Part shown: positions 53,443 to 61,117 of the stretch, in pieces
How the letters are laid out: each line of letters opens with the position of its first letter
Numbering within the stretch: position 1 is the first letter of the stretch
DNA from: Paramicrobacterium fandaimingii
Lineage (GTDB): Bacteria > Actinomycetota > Actinomycetes > Actinomycetales > Microbacteriaceae
Reading direction: 5' to 3'
Assembly (NCBI RefSeq): GCF_011751745.2
Contig: NZ_CP061170.1
Coordinates: 3,286,001 to 3,350,000 of the forward strand
DNA length: 64,000 nt
Position numbers and translations under genes: made by a program
The notes under the pieces: model-generated
Seen by the model: only the letters and a program-made list of their open reading frames with translations
Databases searched by the model: none
Told to the model about the DNA's origin: nothing

Positions 53443-54222
53443 TCAGCGAGCGGGGATGCACCTGACTTCGACGCCAGCCGCGCGAAATCCCGTGAGAGCC
53501 GGGTCGTCAGCGTCACCGTCCGTGACAAGCGCAGTGATCTCGCCAGGAGCCGCAACGTTCATCAGCTGAACGCGTCCGAGCTTTGACGCGTCAGCGACAA
53601 CGATCACGCGGTCAGCGGTCTTCATCGCCGCCTTCTTCACAGCGCCCTCTTCGCCGTTGTAGTCGGAGAGTCCTCGCTTGCCATCGACTCCGGCAACCCC
53701 CATGACGAACACGTCGCAGTTGTACTGCGCAAACGAGGAAACCGACGGCGCGCCGATGAGGCTCAGCTCCCCTGGCCGCACCACCCCGCCCGTCATCACG
53801 ATCTTCGTGTTTGGCTCATCGTGAAGCTCGAGCGCAACGAGGATGCTCGGCGTGATGATGGTGAGGCCAAGGCCGCGCCCCTTGATCGCGCGCGCCACGG
53901 CGAGCACCGTGCTTCCACTGTCGAGAACAACGGTCTCGCCCGGCTGCAGCAGCTCAACGGCGGCGGCGGCGATATGTGCCTTCTCGCGTGCTCCCATCAG
54001 CGCGCGCGAGGTGAATGTTGGCTCCGCCGCTTTTCCGCGCGAGGCGATTGCGCCACCGACGACGCGTCGAACGCTTCCCTTCTCCTCGAGCAGCTCAATG
54101 TCGCGTCGAATCGTCATCTCAGACACATCGAACTCCAGTGCGAGCGTGCGAAATTCGGCCTCTCCGTCTGCCAGAACTCGCTGCTCCACACGCGCACGCC
54201 GCTCCTGAGCATCCATCGCCAT
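53443..54222 (-). CDS. DeoR-family regulator of the sugar cluster
   Basis: The 259-residue DeoR/GlpR-type protein has the winged-helix motif FDVSEMTIRRDIELLEEKG and the VLDSGSTV sugar-phosphate loop. It lies between the importer operon and the divergent BtpA gene and can regulate both. The start at 54222 (GGAAGGGAA upstream) is chosen; a second Met follows two codons later. Confidence 0.9.
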   Translation of the reverse strand: MAMDAQERRARVEQRVLADGEAEFRTLALEFDVSEMTIRRDIELLEEKGSVRRVVGGAIASRGKAAEPTFTSRALMGAREKAHIAAAAVELLQPGETVVLDSGSTVLAVARAIKGRGLGLTIITPSILVALELHDEPNTKIVMTGGVVRPGELSLIGAPSVSSFAQYNCDVFVMGVAGVDGKRGLSDYNGEEGAVKKAAMKTADRVIVVADASKLGRVQLMNVAAPGEITALVTDGDADDPALTGFRAAGVEVRCIPAR

Positions 54223-54260
54223 CGTTCTTTCCCTTCCGATCCTCAAACGCAGACCGTATC

Positions 54261-54290
54261 TTGTGTTAATTGTTCACTTGTGGTTAGGTT
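54261..54290 (+). promoter_or_regulatory. Promoter region of the BtpA gene with TTGT repeats
   Basis: TTGTGT (54261-54266), an 18-base spacer and TAGGTT (54285-54290) match the importer promoter layout. TTGTG repeats at 54261, 54279 and 54292 (18 and 13 bases apart) are candidate DeoR contacts. Confidence 0.5.
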
Positions 54291-54339
54291 CTTGTGAATT
54301 CATACCATCGCCTCTGAATCAGAGTTGAAACGAGGAACA

Positions 54340-55161
54340 ATGACCAATTGGCTTACCGACGTCTTTGCATCACCGAAACCCGTCGTGGGGATGCTTCATC
54401 TTTCCGCACTGCCCGGTGACCCAGGCTACGACTCCAACGCCGGTATCTCTGCCATCGTCGACCGCGCAAAGCGAGAGCTGGGTGCGCTTCAGAGCGGCGG
54501 CGTCGACGGGGTGCTGATCTCCAACGAGTTCAGCCTCCCCTACCTGACCGACACCGAACGGATCACCTCCGTGACAATGGCACGGGTCATCGGCGAGCTT
54601 AACCGAGACCTTGCGGTTCCCTACGGTGTCAACGTGCTGTGGGATGCTCGAGCGTCGATCGATCTTGCTGTCGCCACAGACGCGGCGTTCGTCCGTGAGA
54701 TCTTCACGGGCGTCTATGCGAGCGACTTCGGTCTGTGGAACACGAATGTCGGCGAGGTAGCTCGTCATCGGCATCGCATCGGGGCCGCTAACGTCAAGCT
54801 GTTCTTCAACATCGTTCCGGAGTCCGCCGCGTACCTGGCGTCGCGCGACCTCTCTTCTGTCGCGCGCTCGACGGTGTTTGCAACGCTCCCCGATGCCCTC
54901 TGCGTCTCGGGTCTCACCGCAGGCGCGCCGACCGACACACAATCGGTGTCGATCGTGAAGCAGGCGGCGGGCGACGTCCCGGTTTTTGTGAACACGGGCG
55001 TGAAGGCCGAGAACGTTGCAGACCAGCTGTCGGTCGCCGACGGCGCCATCGTGGGAACGTATTTCAAGAAAGACGGAAGGTTCGAAAACTCTGCGGACCA
55101 GTCGCGCGTCGAGCAGCTCATGTCAGCCGCGCGGTCGTACCGGACGCAAGCCGCTGCGTAG
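54340..55161 (+). CDS. BtpA/SgcQ-family protein
   Basis: The 273-residue TIM-barrel-like protein has the BtpA signature KPVVGMLHLSALPGDPGY near the start and GVNVLWDARASIDLAVATDAAFVR. BtpA was first linked to photosystem I, but non-photosynthetic members such as SgcQ occur in sugar-utilisation clusters and are of unknown function. The ATG at 54340 has CGAGGAA upstream. It is divergent from the DeoR gene and is probably a pathway enzyme. Confidence 0.88.
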   Translation: MTNWLTDVFASPKPVVGMLHLSALPGDPGYDSNAGISAIVDRAKRELGALQSGGVDGVLISNEFSLPYLTDTERITSVTMARVIGELNRDLAVPYGVNVLWDARASIDLAVATDAAFVREIFTGVYASDFGLWNTNVGEVARHRHRIGAANVKLFFNIVPESAAYLASRDLSSVARSTVFATLPDALCVSGLTAGAPTDTQSVSIVKQAAGDVPVFVNTGVKAENVADQLSVADGAIVGTYFKKDGRFENSADQSRVEQLMSAARSYRTQAAA

Positions 55162-55213
55162 CAGTGGAACGCAGACGCCGTCGTGCTCAGAGTCAGCGCG
55201 CTGTGTGTGGGCA

Positions 55214-56110
55214 TCAGGCGAGCACCTCCGTCCATACGTCAACAGTGCGGCGCAGCATGGGCACGACGGCGTCATCGCGCATCTCGTGCGCGGGCATCAC
55301 TTCAATGAACAGCGAGCTGTTCGGCCATTCACCCTCGGCCAGGGCCGCGGCGACACGCGTCGGGTTCACTCCGACGGCCGGGTCGGTCTCGTCGAAACCT
55401 GCGTGCATATCGGCATCCGGACGCGAGTACTGCAGCTGCAGCATTGGGTTGGTTTTCCAGCGCGTCTCAAACCACGGGGCAAGCGCATCGTCATCGTCGC
55501 GTGAGGCCATGGCGACAGGATGCCCCACGTCGAAGCAGAGCTGCCAGGGAACGGATGCTGTCGCCAGCGAGCTCTCAAGCGCCAGCGCGTTCTCGCGCAC
55601 CGACCCCGGCTCACGCGAGACAGCCATGTTCTCGAACAGCAGCGTTGCCAGGCCCTCGTTTTCTGCGCGCTGCGACAGTCGCAGCATCCGATCGCGAAGC
55701 TCGTCCATTGCCCTTTCACGACGTGCGGGATCGCTCGCTGTCGGCACGGAGAGCGCCCCGATGTGCCCGCCAACGGATCGCACCCCGGCGATTCCACCCA
55801 GCACGATCAGGCTCTCGTACCACGCCTCGGCCGCATTACGTGCGTCTTCGTCGTCGTCCAAGAGAAGGCTCGTCGAGTACGCAGCGAGACCGGTGAAGAT
55901 CGAGTCAAGCTCGACACCGGCCGTGTCGCATGTCGCCGCAAAGCGACGAACATACTCCCGCGACTCCGCCGATCGAGGGTCGGCGAGCGGCACGTTGTCA
56001 ACGCTGAGCTGGCACACCTGTAGGCCGAGCTCCTCGCCGACGATGCACAGAATGTCATCGGGCCGCGTCCATCGTTTCACCGCGAAGCACGTGTTGATGC
56101 CAAGTGTCAC
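55214..56110 (-). CDS. Sugar phosphate isomerase/epimerase (xylose-isomerase-like TIM barrel)
   Basis: The 298-residue protein is an AP_endonuc_2-type TIM barrel. Probable metal ligands are Glu in LLFENMAVS, Asp/His in CFDVGHPVA and Glu near the end (FIEVMPAHE). Such enzymes isomerise or epimerise free or phosphorylated sugars. It is convergent with the BtpA gene and divergent from the IMPase-like gene; context places it in the same sugar pathway. Confidence 0.85.
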   Translation of the reverse strand: MTLGINTCFAVKRWTRPDDILCIVGEELGLQVCQLSVDNVPLADPRSAESREYVRRFAATCDTAGVELDSIFTGLAAYSTSLLLDDDEDARNAAEAWYESLIVLGGIAGVRSVGGHIGALSVPTASDPARRERAMDELRDRMLRLSQRAENEGLATLLFENMAVSREPGSVRENALALESSLATASVPWQLCFDVGHPVAMASRDDDDALAPWFETRWKTNPMLQLQYSRPDADMHAGFDETDPAVGVNPTRVAAALAEGEWPNSSLFIEVMPAHEMRDDAVVPMLRRTVDVWTEVLA

Positions 56111-56217
56111 TGACGCTGTCCTCCCTGACGCCCGCCGTTTTGTCCACCCTAGCTGAGATTTTCTCGCACAGCCTTGCTACCGTGTGAGGTTCTTGCACGT
56201 TTGTGATCGGAGCCACA

Positions 56218-56994
56218 GTGCACGCATCAATTGACGAAGACCTGCTCGCCATCGCTCGTGGTGCGGCCAAGGCCGGTGCCTTGATTCTCGACGACTCAGT
56301 GGGGGCGCACATCAGCGTCACGGCGAAGAGCGAGCTGGGCGACGTCGTCACCGATGTCGACCGTCGTGCCGAGCAGACCATTCGCAGTTACCTCAGCGCC
56401 CGCCGCCCAGACGACGCGATTACCGGCGAAGAATACGAGGCAACGGGCGGCGATGCCTCCCGCTATCGCTGGTCGATCGACCCGCTCGACGGCACGTCAA
56501 ACTTCGTGACGGGCATCCCCTACTTCGGGTCGTCTGTCGCGGTGCAAGACGTCGCGACGGGGCGTTGGATCGCCGGGGTTGTCAACGCCCCTGTTCTGCG
56601 CCAGGAGTACTTCGCGCAGCAGGGCGTCGGCGCGTGGCTCCTGTCACGCGGAAGCACGGTGCAGCTCACCGGGCCCGACCCCGACGCCAAAACCGTGTTG
56701 TTCGGCACGGGGTTCTCGTACAGCAGCGACATGCGTGCTCGCCAGTTCGCCGAGCTCCCTCTCTATATGCAGAACTTCACAGACGTGCGAAGCGTCGGCT
56801 CGGCAGCGCTCGGACTCTGCATGGCGGCAGACGGCTCCACGAGCGCGTTCGTCGAGACCGATCTCTACGAGTTCGACTGGGCAGCAGGCGCTCTCATCGC
56901 CGAAGAGGCCGGGCTCACAGTGATACGCCCAGACGCACACCGTGGTGGCATCTGGGCGTATCCGGATCACATCCCGCTGACGATTCCCGACTAG
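56218..56994 (+). CDS. Inositol-monophosphatase-family phosphatase
   Basis: The roughly 258-residue enzyme has the IMPase metal motifs: ITGEEYEATGG, DPLDGTSNFVTGIP and EFDWAAGALIAEEAG. It would remove phosphate from an inositol, sugar or nucleotide substrate using Mg2+. The GTG at 56218 has GGAG five bases upstream and is preferred to the GTG at 56203. It is divergent from the isomerase gene and may belong to the same pathway. Confidence 0.88.
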   Translation: MHASIDEDLLAIARGAAKAGALILDDSVGAHISVTAKSELGDVVTDVDRRAEQTIRSYLSARRPDDAITGEEYEATGGDASRYRWSIDPLDGTSNFVTGIPYFGSSVAVQDVATGRWIAGVVNAPVLRQEYFAQQGVGAWLLSRGSTVQLTGPDPDAKTVLFGTGFSYSSDMRARQFAELPLYMQNFTDVRSVGSAALGLCMAADGSTSAFVETDLYEFDWAAGALIAEEAGLTVIRPDAHRGGIWAYPDHIPLTIPD

Positions 56995-57015
56995 GCGAAG
57001 AATCGCGATGCTCTG

Positions 57016-57927
57016 TTACCAGGGGTGCGCTTCGATCATGCGCTTCCGGGCAGAACCGCGGACGGGAACCACGTAACCGCGCCGGTAGGCCACCCACATG
57101 AACGCGGTGGTAGCCAGCACGCCGAATACCACGGCGTAGATGCTTGCCTCCGGCCCGAAGTCGCCTCCGGTGAGCAGTGCGGGGCCCGACGTCGTTGCGT
57201 CCAGCAGCCCCGTCGGAGCACCACTTCCCGAGAGCTCGGTGCTGAAGATGGCGCTCGCGGCGAGGTTCCAGCCGAAGTGCAGCCCAATCGGCACCCACAG
57301 CTTGCGGGTCGCGATGTACGCGGCGGTGAGCATTCCTCCGGCCTCGATCGCGATCGCGAGGGCCCCAACGAGCGTGGCGTTTGCGTTCAGCAGGTGAACA
57401 AGGCCAAAGAGCAGACCGACCAGCACCAGAGCGATCCACGTGCCCGTCCATTCTTCGACGATCCTAAAGAGGATGCCGCGGAAGATCAGCTCTTCGGACA
57501 CCGCGGCACCTGCCATGAAGCCGAGCAGCCCGAGGGCGGTCGCGGGGTCTCCCAGGCCATTGATCGTGTAGTAGCCGCCGAGCGCGATGAGCGCAATGAC
57601 GGCACCAAACAGCGCGATTCCCGCTGGAGCGCTCCAGCCAAGGGCAGGCGCAGCGGCCTTCAAGCCCACCTCCACCGGAGCACGATGCTCAGTGCGCCGG
57701 ACGACCCAGGCATAGACGGCGATCGCCAAGACGCCCGTCGCCAGGCCGATGCCGAACGTCAACCACGGGTGCCCTCCAACCGCCGCACTGATCAGACGGG
57801 CAACGACAACGGCCGCGAGCACGGCAAGCAGCTGCCACAGCAGCCGCATGCCCACTCCCCAGCGTCGTCCTTCGGTGTGTTTCTGCTGCGGCGGGCGGGT
57901 GACCGCCGGGCTGTCGAGGTTATTCAT
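57016..57927 (-). CDS. CPBP-family intramembrane protease, second copy in the window
   Basis: The roughly 303-residue protein has about eight helices and the CPBP motifs SEELIFRGILFRI, FGLVHLLNAN and HFGWNLAAS. It is longer than, and only distantly similar to, the copy at 17.1 kb. Starts at 57927 or 57930 follow GGGAG; upstream in-frame reading would cover the promoter. The promoter (57979-58052) is a near copy of the one controlled by the TetR gene at 43.6 kb. Confidence 0.83.
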   Translation of the reverse strand: MNNLDSPAVTRPPQQKHTEGRRWGVGMRLLWQLLAVLAAVVVARLISAAVGGHPWLTFGIGLATGVLAIAVYAWVVRRTEHRAPVEVGLKAAAPALGWSAPAGIALFGAVIALIALGGYYTINGLGDPATALGLLGFMAGAAVSEELIFRGILFRIVEEWTGTWIALVLVGLLFGLVHLLNANATLVGALAIAIEAGGMLTAAYIATRKLWVPIGLHFGWNLAASAIFSTELSGSGAPTGLLDATTSGPALLTGGDFGPEASIYAVVFGVLATTAFMWVAYRRGYVVPVRGSARKRMIEAHPW

Positions 57928-57978
57928 CATCACTCCCAAGAGGGCCGATGATGCCGTGAACACCTGACGTGTCACTCC

Positions 57979-58052
57979 TAAGTACACCGACCTGTTTGTG
58001 TAACGTACAACACAAGCATCGGTAGCGCAACCTATGTACACCGATTGTTACC
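57979..58052 (-). promoter_or_regulatory. CPBP promoter, near copy of the TetR/SDR promoter
   Basis: TAAGTACACCGA (57979-57990), minus-strand -10 TACGTT (58002-58007), 17-base spacer, -35 TTGCGC (58025-58030), TATGTACACCGA (58033-58044) and GTTACC (58047-58052) occur in the same order and almost the same spacing as at 43501-43573. No TetR gene lies nearby. Confidence 0.7.
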
Positions 58053-58119
58053 ATGCGTGGCGCTATGAGTTCGAGCGAAAGTAGAGAACAGCCCCGCAGC
58101 GACGTGAGCGTGGCCCCGC

Positions 58120-58812
58120 TTACGCGGCGTTCGAGCCGCGGTCATCCGACAGTGCTGCCTTGAGGTCCACCGACGTGTCGTCGGCCAGAATCTCGAGCGT
58201 GCCCGCCTCGAACTCATCGAGCGCAATGCGCACAATGTCTTCGGGGCGGTGCTTCGGAATGTCGAAGGAACTCGTCATGTCGGTGTCTGTGCTGGCCATG
58301 AACATCGAACTCACCTGCGTTCCGGCACCCGCCAACTCAGCGCGCAGCCCATTCGTCATCGCCCATACCGCCGCCTTCGACGCGCCATACGAGTTTGAGT
58401 GATCGAGCGCGAGCCATGCCATCACAGACGACACATTCAGCATCGCGCCGCCGCCGTTTCTCGCGAGCACCGGAGCGAACGCGCGCACCATGTTGAGGGT
58501 GCCGAAGTAGTTCACCTCCATCTCCCGGCGAATGTCGTCGAGCGTGCCGTCGCTCAGTCGCGAAAGGGTCGAGACTCCGGCGTTGTTGATGAGAATGGAT
58601 GCTGTCGACGCGACGCGTGCCGCCTCGGCGGTCTGCTCGGCATTCGTGATGTCGAGGGGCAACGCCTCGACGCCGTCAATGTCGATGTTCCGCGGGTCGC
58701 GCGCCCCCGCGAACACCCGCGCGCCGCGCGCCACGAGCTGTCGAGCGAACTCGCGCCCCAGGCCCCGGTTCGCTCCCGACACAATCGCTACTGCACCGTT
58801 GAGTGCCACCAT
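58120..58812 (-). CDS. Short-chain dehydrogenase/reductase under MerR-type promoter
   Basis: The 230-residue classical SDR has SGANRGLG at residues 12-19, NNAG and the active-site YGASK. The ATG at 58812 lies just before the cofactor motif; AAAGGAAC is upstream. A promoter element shared with the MerR gene (58873-58906) precedes it, so MerR control is likely. The substrate is unknown. Confidence 0.87.
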   Translation of the reverse strand: MVALNGAVAIVSGANRGLGREFARQLVARGARVFAGARDPRNIDIDGVEALPLDITNAEQTAEAARVASTASILINNAGVSTLSRLSDGTLDDIRREMEVNYFGTLNMVRAFAPVLARNGGGAMLNVSSVMAWLALDHSNSYGASKAAVWAMTNGLRAELAGAGTQVSSMFMASTDTDMTSSFDIPKHRPEDIVRIALDEFEAGTLEILADDTSVDLKAALSDDRGSNAA

Positions 58813-58872
58813 TTCCCTTGTTCCTTTCGGTGTGATCTCGCCGGTTCCGCATCTGGTGCGGCGGCGACACAC

Positions 58873-58906
58873 TCACCGTAGAATGTGACGCTAACGTCAG
58901 AGTCAA
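58873..58906 (-). promoter_or_regulatory. MerR-type promoter element, copy 1
   Basis: On the minus strand TTGACT (-35, 58901-58906) is followed by the palindrome-like TGACGTTAGCGTCA (58886-58899) and a downstream TCTACGGTGA. A closely matching 34-base element lies at 59509-59542 in front of the MerR gene. MerR regulators bind such dyads between widely spaced promoter boxes. Confidence 0.65.
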
Positions 58907-58927
58907 GTCCTGAGCAATCGTGGGCCG

Positions 58928-59365
58928 TCAGACCCCAGCTTCCGTGCCCGCGGCCTGCTCGTACCCGAGCTCGAGCAGAGCTGCCCGGAGCTTCTCCGCT
59001 GCGGCATCCAGCACCGACTCGTCTTTCTCAAGCGAGACGTTGGTGAAATCAAAATCAGACATGCTCCAGACCGGGGCGACGTGGATGTGCAGGTGCGGCA
59101 CGTCGAAGCCGGCGATGACGACTCCGGCTCGCGGAGCATGCCACGCCCGCTGCACTCCTTTGCCAATTGCCTGAGCCACCTCCATGCACCGGCGCAGAGT
59201 GTCGCCGTCGGCATCCGTCCACTGGTCGACCTCGAGCCGCGGGACGACGAGCGTGTGACCTGGCTTCAATGGCGAGGTGCTGAGAAACGCTGTGACCTCG
59301 GGATCGTTCCAGACGAACCGCCCGGGGAGATCTCCGGCGATAATTCGCGAGAACAAGGTAGTCAT
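58928..59365 (-). CDS. HIT-family nucleotide hydrolase/transferase
   Basis: The 145-residue protein has the histidine triad HLHIHVAP and the family start SRIIAGDLPGRFVW. HIT proteins cleave nucleotide phosphoramidates or dinucleotides. AAAGGA precedes the ATG. The 143 bases upstream to the MerR-type element contain no supported gene, so transcription may start at that element with a long leader. Confidence 0.92.
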   Translation of the reverse strand: MTTLFSRIIAGDLPGRFVWNDPEVTAFLSTSPLKPGHTLVVPRLEVDQWTDADGDTLRRCMEVAQAIGKGVQRAWHAPRAGVVIAGFDVPHLHIHVAPVWSMSDFDFTNVSLEKDESVLDAAAEKLRAALLELGYEQAAGTEAGV

Positions 59366-59508
59366 AGATCAATGTCCTTTCGTTTTCACGAGCTGCGCTT
59401 TCACTCGAACGCACCGAAGCCGGTGGTGCGGGGAACAGTTTGGCGACTGAAACCGTTGACGCGATGGTGAGTGGCCGGAACTCCGGCGCTCCGGACGGAA
59501 CGTTACAG

Positions 59509-59542
59509 TCACCGTAGATCATGATGCTAACGTCAGCGTCAA
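59509..59542. promoter_or_regulatory. MerR-type promoter element, copy 2
   Basis: This copy reads TCACCGTAGA, then TGATGCTAACGTCA (59522-59535), then CGTCAA (59537-59542), matching copy 1 at about 29 of 34 positions by eye. It lies 38 bases before the MerR start and upstream of the HIT gene, so it may control both directions. Confidence 0.6.
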
Positions 59543-59580
59543 TCCGCGACGAGAGGCGCTCTCGCAGAGAGGATCGGGCA

Positions 59581-59964
59581 GTGCTAAGCATCGGAGCAGT
59601 CGCCACCGCAGCAGGAGTCACCCCGCGCGTTGTTCGGTACTACGAGCAGAGCGGGCTGCTGGTCTCAGAACGCACCGCAGGGGGCCAGCGGCGGTACCCC
59701 GAGTCGGCCATCGAACGCGTCGAGTTCATTCAGCACCTCATTCGCGCGGGCCTCACGACTGAGGTCATTCGCGACCAACTTTCGTGCGTGAACTCGCGCA
59801 TCGCAACGCCATACACCATCGCGAAGCTCACGGCGCAGCGCGAACACATCGCGCAGCGCGCCGGCGAGCTGATGCGCATGGAGCAGCGCCTCACCGACCT
59901 CATCGACTCGGCGCAGCGGACCATCGCCCCAGAGAATGAGGCTCACGAGTCGATTGGCGCATAG
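59581..59964 (+). CDS. MerR-family transcriptional regulator
   Basis: The 127-residue protein has the MerR winged helix (LSIGAVATAAGVTPRVVRYYEQSGLL) and a dimerising coiled coil. Apart from Cys48 mid-protein it lacks the cysteine cluster of metal sensors. The GTG at 59581 has AGAGGA seven bases upstream. It probably controls itself and the SDR through the paired elements. Confidence 0.9.
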   Translation: MLSIGAVATAAGVTPRVVRYYEQSGLLVSERTAGGQRRYPESAIERVEFIQHLIRAGLTTEVIRDQLSCVNSRIATPYTIAKLTAQREHIAQRAGELMRMEQRLTDLIDSAQRTIAPENEAHESIGA

Positions 59965-59996
59965 TCGCAACGCTACGCATTTTCGTTTATTTCGAT

Positions 59997-60009
59997 TACA
60001 CTGAGTGTA
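59997..60009 (+). promoter_or_regulatory. Antitoxin operator/-10 at the start codon
   Basis: TACACTGAGTGTA is a 13-bp inverted repeat ending on the first base of the antitoxin ATG. TACACT (59997-60002) is also a good -10, placing the transcription start at or next to the ATG, so the message is probably leaderless. The overlap fits autorepression by the HTH antitoxin. Confidence 0.55.
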
Positions 60010-60524
60010 TGACTGGATCAGCGACAGCTCGTCCGCGTACCTATTTACCTCCCGCGACTGAACAACGCCGCGAGGTGATTGACTTCGCCAGGATCCTCCG
60101 CACGAGCGAGCCAAGCCCCGGAGAACAGCGTACGGCGCAGCTCGTCGGACCCGATGGTCAGAAACGAGATGTTCCAGACGAGATCTTCGCGGTACTTGTG
60201 CAGGTTGCAAACGCTCTCGCACAGGGAAGCGGAGTGACTGTCGTCCCGAACCAAATGACACTCACGACGCAAGAAGCAGCAGATTTTCTCGGGATCTCAC
60301 GCCCGACGCTGGTCACCTATTTGGAGCGCGGAGAGATTCCCTTCTCGCTTGTTGGCAGGCATCGCAGAGTGGAGCTCAAGAATGTCCTCGCGTTCAGCGA
60401 GAGACAGCAGTCACAAACACGAGCATCCCTGGCAGAAATCACGCGAACGACACAACAGATGGAACCTTTGCTCGCAGACGTAGAACTTCCGAGCCTCAAG
60501 CGGATGAGCGAGTTCGACGACTGA
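60009..60524 (+). CDS. HTH (excisionase-type) antitoxin of a PIN toxin pair
   Basis: The 171-residue protein has an excisionase-like helix-turn-helix (LTTQEAADFLGISRPTLVTYLERGEIPFSLVGRHRRV, about 84-120) in the middle and an acidic C-terminus (MSEFDD). It lies one base upstream of a PIN-domain gene, the layout of VapBC-like toxin-antitoxin modules, and should bind both DNA and the toxin. Base composition here is clearly lower in GC than nearby genes (about 53 percent by hand count against about 73 percent in the next gene). Confidence 0.85.
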   Translation: MTGSATARPRTYLPPATEQRREVIDFARILRTSEPSPGEQRTAQLVGPDGQKRDVPDEIFAVLVQVANALAQGSGVTVVPNQMTLTTQEAADFLGISRPTLVTYLERGEIPFSLVGRHRRVELKNVLAFSERQQSQTRASLAEITRTTQQMEPLLADVELPSLKRMSEFDD

Positions 60525-60525
60525 A

Positions 60526-61077
60526 ATGTCATTCCCCGCACTACTCGACACGAATGTCTTGTATGGCGGATATCTTTGCGACTTTTTTCTCCGACTCGCA
60601 GAGCGACGAATCTACCGGCCACTCTGGTCGGAGGCGATCCTTGGGGAGCTGAGCAAGAATCTTCTGCTTCGGTTCGAAACCGCGGCAGTCGAACATCGAC
60701 TCTCAAGTATGCGAGAGAGTTTCCCTGATGCCCTCGTGGCGGGATATGAATCACTTATCCCGGGGATGACCTGCGACGATAAAGACAGACATGTTCTTGC
60801 CGCAGCTATTCGGGGTGGCGCGCAAGTACTGGTCACCTTCAATCTCGACGACTTCCCGCCCGCATCGTTAGTCAGTCTCGACATTGAAGCGGTACACCCA
60901 GACCAGTTTCTCCTTGATCAGCTTGACCTATACCCGGGACAGGTGACAAGCGCACTCGCAGCCTGGTCCCGGGACTGCCAGAACCCGCACCTCTCGGCAC
61001 CAGAGCTTCTCACCTTTCTCGTGAAATCAGGGGTGCCACAATTTGCGACCGAAGCGTTTCGCTATCTGGATTCCTGA
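60526..61077 (+). CDS. PIN-domain ribonuclease toxin
   Basis: The 183-residue PIN protein has acidic residues for metal-dependent RNA cleavage: Asp8 in LLDTNVLYGG, Glu36/Glu41 (SEAILGEL), Asp85/Asp87 (CDDKDRHVLAA) and TFNLDDFP. It is larger than classic VapC (about 130 residues), with an extra C-terminal helical part from about 125. It starts one base after the antitoxin stop without its own strong ribosome-binding site, as expected for coupled translation. Confidence 0.87.
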   Translation: MSFPALLDTNVLYGGYLCDFFLRLAERRIYRPLWSEAILGELSKNLLLRFETAAVEHRLSSMRESFPDALVAGYESLIPGMTCDDKDRHVLAAAIRGGAQVLVTFNLDDFPPASLVSLDIEAVHPDQFLLDQLDLYPGQVTSALAAWSRDCQNPHLSAPELLTFLVKSGVPQFATEAFRYLDS

Positions 61078-61117
61078 CAAAAGTCGCGACCGATACCTCA
61101 GCACCGATCGAGATGCA

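Noticed and set aside
58051..58130. Possible plus-strand gene start after the GTACACCGA module (ATG at 58051)
   Set aside because: The position corresponds to the TetR gene at the other copy of the module, but the translation shows no helix-turn-helix and runs antisense into the SDR gene.
59055..59621. 188-codon minus-strand frame crossing the HIT gene leader
   Set aside because: Its middle part (59366-59508) looks mildly protein-like, but the ends overlap the HIT and MerR genes in other frames and it would cover the MerR-type promoter. No family recognised.
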